Source: Rickettsia typhi
GTDB taxonomy: Bacteria > Pseudomonadota > Alphaproteobacteria > Rickettsiales > Deianiraeaceae
DNA: 64,000 bases
Direction: 5' to 3'
Assembly: GCA_945898725.1 (NCBI GenBank)
Contig: CAMDIK010000005.1
Span: 23,577-87,576, forward strand
The notes below the pieces were generated by a model. It ran no database searches. It saw nothing but the letters and a program-made list of their open reading frames with translations, and was not told the origin of the DNA. Shown in pieces: positions 61,671 through 64,000 of this stretch. A program made the position numbers and the translations under genes. Within the stretch, counting starts at the first letter, position 1; the number at the start of each line of letters is the position of its first letter.

Positions 61671-63251
61671 TCACTTAACGCGCACTTTTGCAAGAACGTT
61701 ATCCGGCACCAAAATGTAATATGAACCCTCAAATTTTTGCTTTTCTGCAAGATATCTAGCCTTGGTTCCATGCCCGTAAAAAATATCTCCGCGAATTGCG
61801 CCGGTAATTGCCTCACCTGTATCCTGGGCAATGAAAAGCCTTTTCATTTTTTGATATCTCCCACTCTGCTCATCTTTTACCGGTATATAAGTTTCCAGCC
61901 AAAGCGGCACGCCATAAGGAATGAACGCATCGTCCACAGCTATGCTACGCGATGGTGTCAAGGCAACACCCTGCGCCCCAACCGCACCGTCTCCATTATT
62001 ATCCAATTTCCTAAAGAATACATAGGAATCAGACTGCGCCAATACGTCCATACTATCTTCAGGATTCGACTCAAACCATTCAATAATTTCTGTTAAACTG
62101 GCATTGCATTTAGGAATGCATCGCTTTTTCATGTACGAAAAAATATTTCTCCCGCTGCGCCTGTTGGTACCACCAAAACCCACGCGCGCAAAGGTTCCAT
62201 CTTCAAAAAATACAACACCGGAACCCTGAATTTGCAGCATAAATATATCAAAATTGCTTTTTGCGTAATACAATTCCAGCCCGCGGTTGTCAATTTTTCC
62301 ATTGAAAATTTGATCCCTAGTGGCGCATGGTCCGCTTTTGCACTCCGGCGGATGCGCGTAAATTGGATATTTATATTTCCCAGTGCGAGTTTTAGATCCA
62401 GGCAAATCAAGCTCATAATAACCGGTGAACATACCAATATCGCTGTACCCCCCAAATTTTGATTGATAAACCTTTACGGGGGTGAAAAATTCTTCAAAAA
62501 ATTTTCGCGTCTGGTGATTATTCACCCCTGCTGCGCCTTCGAAACGCTTTAACTTTGCGCAAGTTTCATACCACAAATCTGCTGTGCCAAGGCGAATATT
62601 TTTAGTTTCAACAGGTGAATTACCAATTTTTGCAAAAATATCACAACTTTTGGAGAATGCCACCAGCCCATCTGCAATTTTTAAATCATTCTCCCAATTT
62701 ACAAGACTTTCAAAGTTTTTCACCACCAATTTAATATGCCTATTGGACCCCAAAACCTTATTTTCTTCAATTTTTTTGGAAAAAATACCTATGCCAAGCG
62801 CCTCTTGAGTAGGCTTGCTGTTGAATATTCGCTCTAAATTTTCCGATTCCAAATGCACAAATATCTGGTTCAATTCCTGATTACTAGACCAGGAAATGCC
62901 AGATTTTTTTTCAAAATCAAGCATTATTTTATTCAAATGCTCAAATGTATTAATATTTTCACTCATGCCGTGACTATCATCGGGTTTGTATGTTTTGCCA
63001 CTCAATACGCCAATTTTACCACCTTGATTATCAATAAAAATATCAAAAGTCAAATCGTCTAGATAGTGATTTTTCCAATCTTTAAAGTCAACATAGTCTA
63101 CCTTGCGACCAGTGTGAAAAACAGAAGAAATTTTCTCCTTATTTGACCTAGCATACCCCCTGTTGCGCGATGTAAAATTAATAGTACAAGAACCCAAAAT
63201 TAAAAGAAGGGCAATTGAGATAATTATATTGTGCAATAAGCGGGAAATCAT
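61671..63251 (-). CDS. mltA: membrane-bound lytic murein transglycosylase A
   Basis: MltA cuts glycan strands to 1,6-anhydro ends for wall growth. The signal ends in a lipobox LGSC (Cys22). The MltA domain shows FTGYYELDLPGSKTRTGKYKYPIYAHP and QIQGSGVVFFEDG, and the C-terminal 3D domain has AQDTGEAITGAIRGDIFYGHG with the catalytic Asp. At 526 residues it is longer than E. coli MltA (365); the extra is an N-terminal region of about 170 residues. It overlaps the Tim44-like gene by 1 bp, a pairing typical of alphaproteobacteria. Confidence 0.9.
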   Translation of the reverse strand: MISRLLHNIIISIALLLILGSCTINFTSRNRGYARSNKEKISSVFHTGRKVDYVDFKDWKNHYLDDLTFDIFIDNQGGKIGVLSGKTYKPDDSHGMSENINTFEHLNKIMLDFEKKSGISWSSNQELNQIFVHLESENLERIFNSKPTQEALGIGIFSKKIEENKVLGSNRHIKLVVKNFESLVNWENDLKIADGLVAFSKSCDIFAKIGNSPVETKNIRLGTADLWYETCAKLKRFEGAAGVNNHQTRKFFEEFFTPVKVYQSKFGGYSDIGMFTGYYELDLPGSKTRTGKYKYPIYAHPPECKSGPCATRDQIFNGKIDNRGLELYYAKSNFDIFMLQIQGSGVVFFEDGTFARVGFGGTNRRSGRNIFSYMKKRCIPKCNASLTEIIEWFESNPEDSMDVLAQSDSYVFFRKLDNNGDGAVGAQGVALTPSRSIAVDDAFIPYGVPLWLETYIPVKDEQSGRYQKMKRLFIAQDTGEAITGAIRGDIFYGHGTKARYLAEKQKFEGSYYILVPDNVLAKVRVK

Positions 63252-63958
63252 TATGAAACGCTTTCAATTTTGATATCTTCCACAAACCATTCAGGGGTTA
63301 AAGATGCCTTAGATCTAGTAAATACCCAAGTTTCCAAGGCTCTGTGTTGTTGAGACTTGCTACCACTTACAAGCACGCCTGTGGCGTCCAGGTTGTATGT
63401 AATTTGCCAACTATCAAACTGCAAAGAAACGTGCAAATCAGCTTGGTCAATCTCGATATTCAATATTTTTATAGTATTGACCTTGGCAACGTGTATTTTT
63501 TCCATCACACCTTCAGCCCTGTGTTGATCTATAATAGATATAAAATTTTTAGCAACATTAGGCTTTGAAGTTGCAAGAATTTCAGTGATATTTGCAGCAG
63601 AATAGGCTTCTAGAATCGCCTCAAAAGTTGCAATTGCACCATATTTAAATGCCTCGCAACCAAAACCAGGCACTATCTTGTATAATTGGCTAATTTTTGC
63701 GCTTATTTCAGGTGAAATTTCTCCAAAATGCCTCGCTATTTCTTCGGTAATTACACTCTCCTCTATCACCAATGGCTGATTTTGTTTACCTTTTTGAGCA
63801 AGTAAAGCCGAATATTTTTTAGAATTTTGCGCATCGGAAACTGAAGCTTCAATATCTTTAACATTTTTAGAGGTTTCAGAATACTCCTCACCAAGAAGTC
63901 TTTTAAGTTTAAAAATCACAAATGCAGCCAAAGCTGCGAATACTATAATATCAAGCAT
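63251..63958 (-). CDS. Tim44-domain protein (TimA-like)
   Basis: The 235 residues have an N-terminal membrane anchor (IIVFAALAAFVIFKL), a charged linker, and a C-terminal domain with VPGFGCEAFKYGAIATFEAILEAYSAAN and ETWVFTRSKASLTPEWFVEDI. These are marks of the Tim44/TimA family. Mitochondrial Tim44 anchors the import motor; the bacterial form's role is less clear and may be in the cytoplasmic membrane. It is upstream of mltA (stop/start TAATG), a common alphaproteobacterial order. No gene is seen in the remaining 42 bp to the window end. Confidence 0.88.
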   Translation of the reverse strand: MLDIIVFAALAAFVIFKLKRLLGEEYSETSKNVKDIEASVSDAQNSKKYSALLAQKGKQNQPLVIEESVITEEIARHFGEISPEISAKISQLYKIVPGFGCEAFKYGAIATFEAILEAYSAANITEILATSKPNVAKNFISIIDQHRAEGVMEKIHVAKVNTIKILNIEIDQADLHVSLQFDSWQITYNLDATGVLVSGSKSQQHRALETWVFTRSKASLTPEWFVEDIKIESVS

Positions 63959-64000
63959 TTGAAATAAGAATGCACAAATTGTTGTTGTTATATATTTATC

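Overview
The window reads as a compact, AT-rich alphaproteobacterial chromosome segment, most likely from the order Rickettsiales or a close relative. The lineage signals are a C4-type 5-aminolevulinate synthase (HemA), an NDUFA12-like complex I subunit, a Tim44-domain protein next to MltA, a Coq10/RatA-like protein, ErpA and IscU, and gene-transfer-agent-like phage genes scattered among housekeeping genes. Unlike classical intracellular Rickettsia or Anaplasma, this genome encodes a shikimate/chorismate pathway, aspartate-semialdehyde dehydrogenase, alanine dehydrogenase, lipid A genes and peptidoglycan genes. That profile resembles the amino-acid-prototrophic, ciliate-associated Deianiraea-type Rickettsiales. 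The lineage assignment is inference from gene content, not from a database search.

Layout. 1-13 kb: truncated ABC exporter, cysteine desulfurase, lipoprotein HAD phosphatase, GAPDH, trigger factor, tRNA-Leu, PriA, LPP20-like lipoprotein, Xaa-Pro aminopeptidase, HemA, LpxB and IscU. 13.4-19 kb: tRNA-Lys, then a tightly packed aromatic operon (divergent DAHP synthase, AroA, a single AroK-AroE-AroD fusion, AroC), then tRNA-Val. 19-30 kb: envelope and housekeeping genes (LpxL-like acyltransferase, MurD, Asd, a secreted unknown, fatty-acid desaturase, IspG, ArgS, RppH, MurJ, a membrane protein). 30.5-36 kb: one 1,844-residue secreted cysteine-rich protein with a glycine-rich domain. 36-40 kb: RfbB, dGTPase, ErpA, Coq10/RatA, NDUFA12-like and DsbB.

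40-55 kb is the accessory part. Two paralogous repeat proteins with duplicated promoters flank an HK97/GTA-type major capsid gene. A small lipoprotein, TrxB and a phage/GTA-type large terminase follow. Further unrecognised hydrophilic proteins are interleaved with RplQ, YgfZ, tRNA-Arg, TsaB, BamE, Ald, an ankyrin protein and HolA: one has basic NLS-like clusters, one is Pro/Asp/Lys-rich, one carries an HEREH metallopeptidase-like motif. Five of these accessory genes have near-perfect TTGACA-N17-TATAAT promoters and very short leaders, which sets them apart from their neighbours. 55-64 kb returns to core genes: PBP2, Map, PlsC, AtpA, DedA, NusB, MltA and a Tim44-like protein.

Genes are densely packed, many with 1-20 bp overlaps. 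The longest stretch without a gene that I see is about 257 bp (13126-13382). Few Rho-independent terminators are visible; the two clear ones follow the two repeat-protein genes. No rRNA, CRISPR array, IS element or integrase was seen. The most notable items are the AroKED trifunctional fusion, the dispersed GTA-like genes, the consensus-promoter accessory proteins, the giant secreted protein, and a TA-repeat promoter that could be phase-variable.
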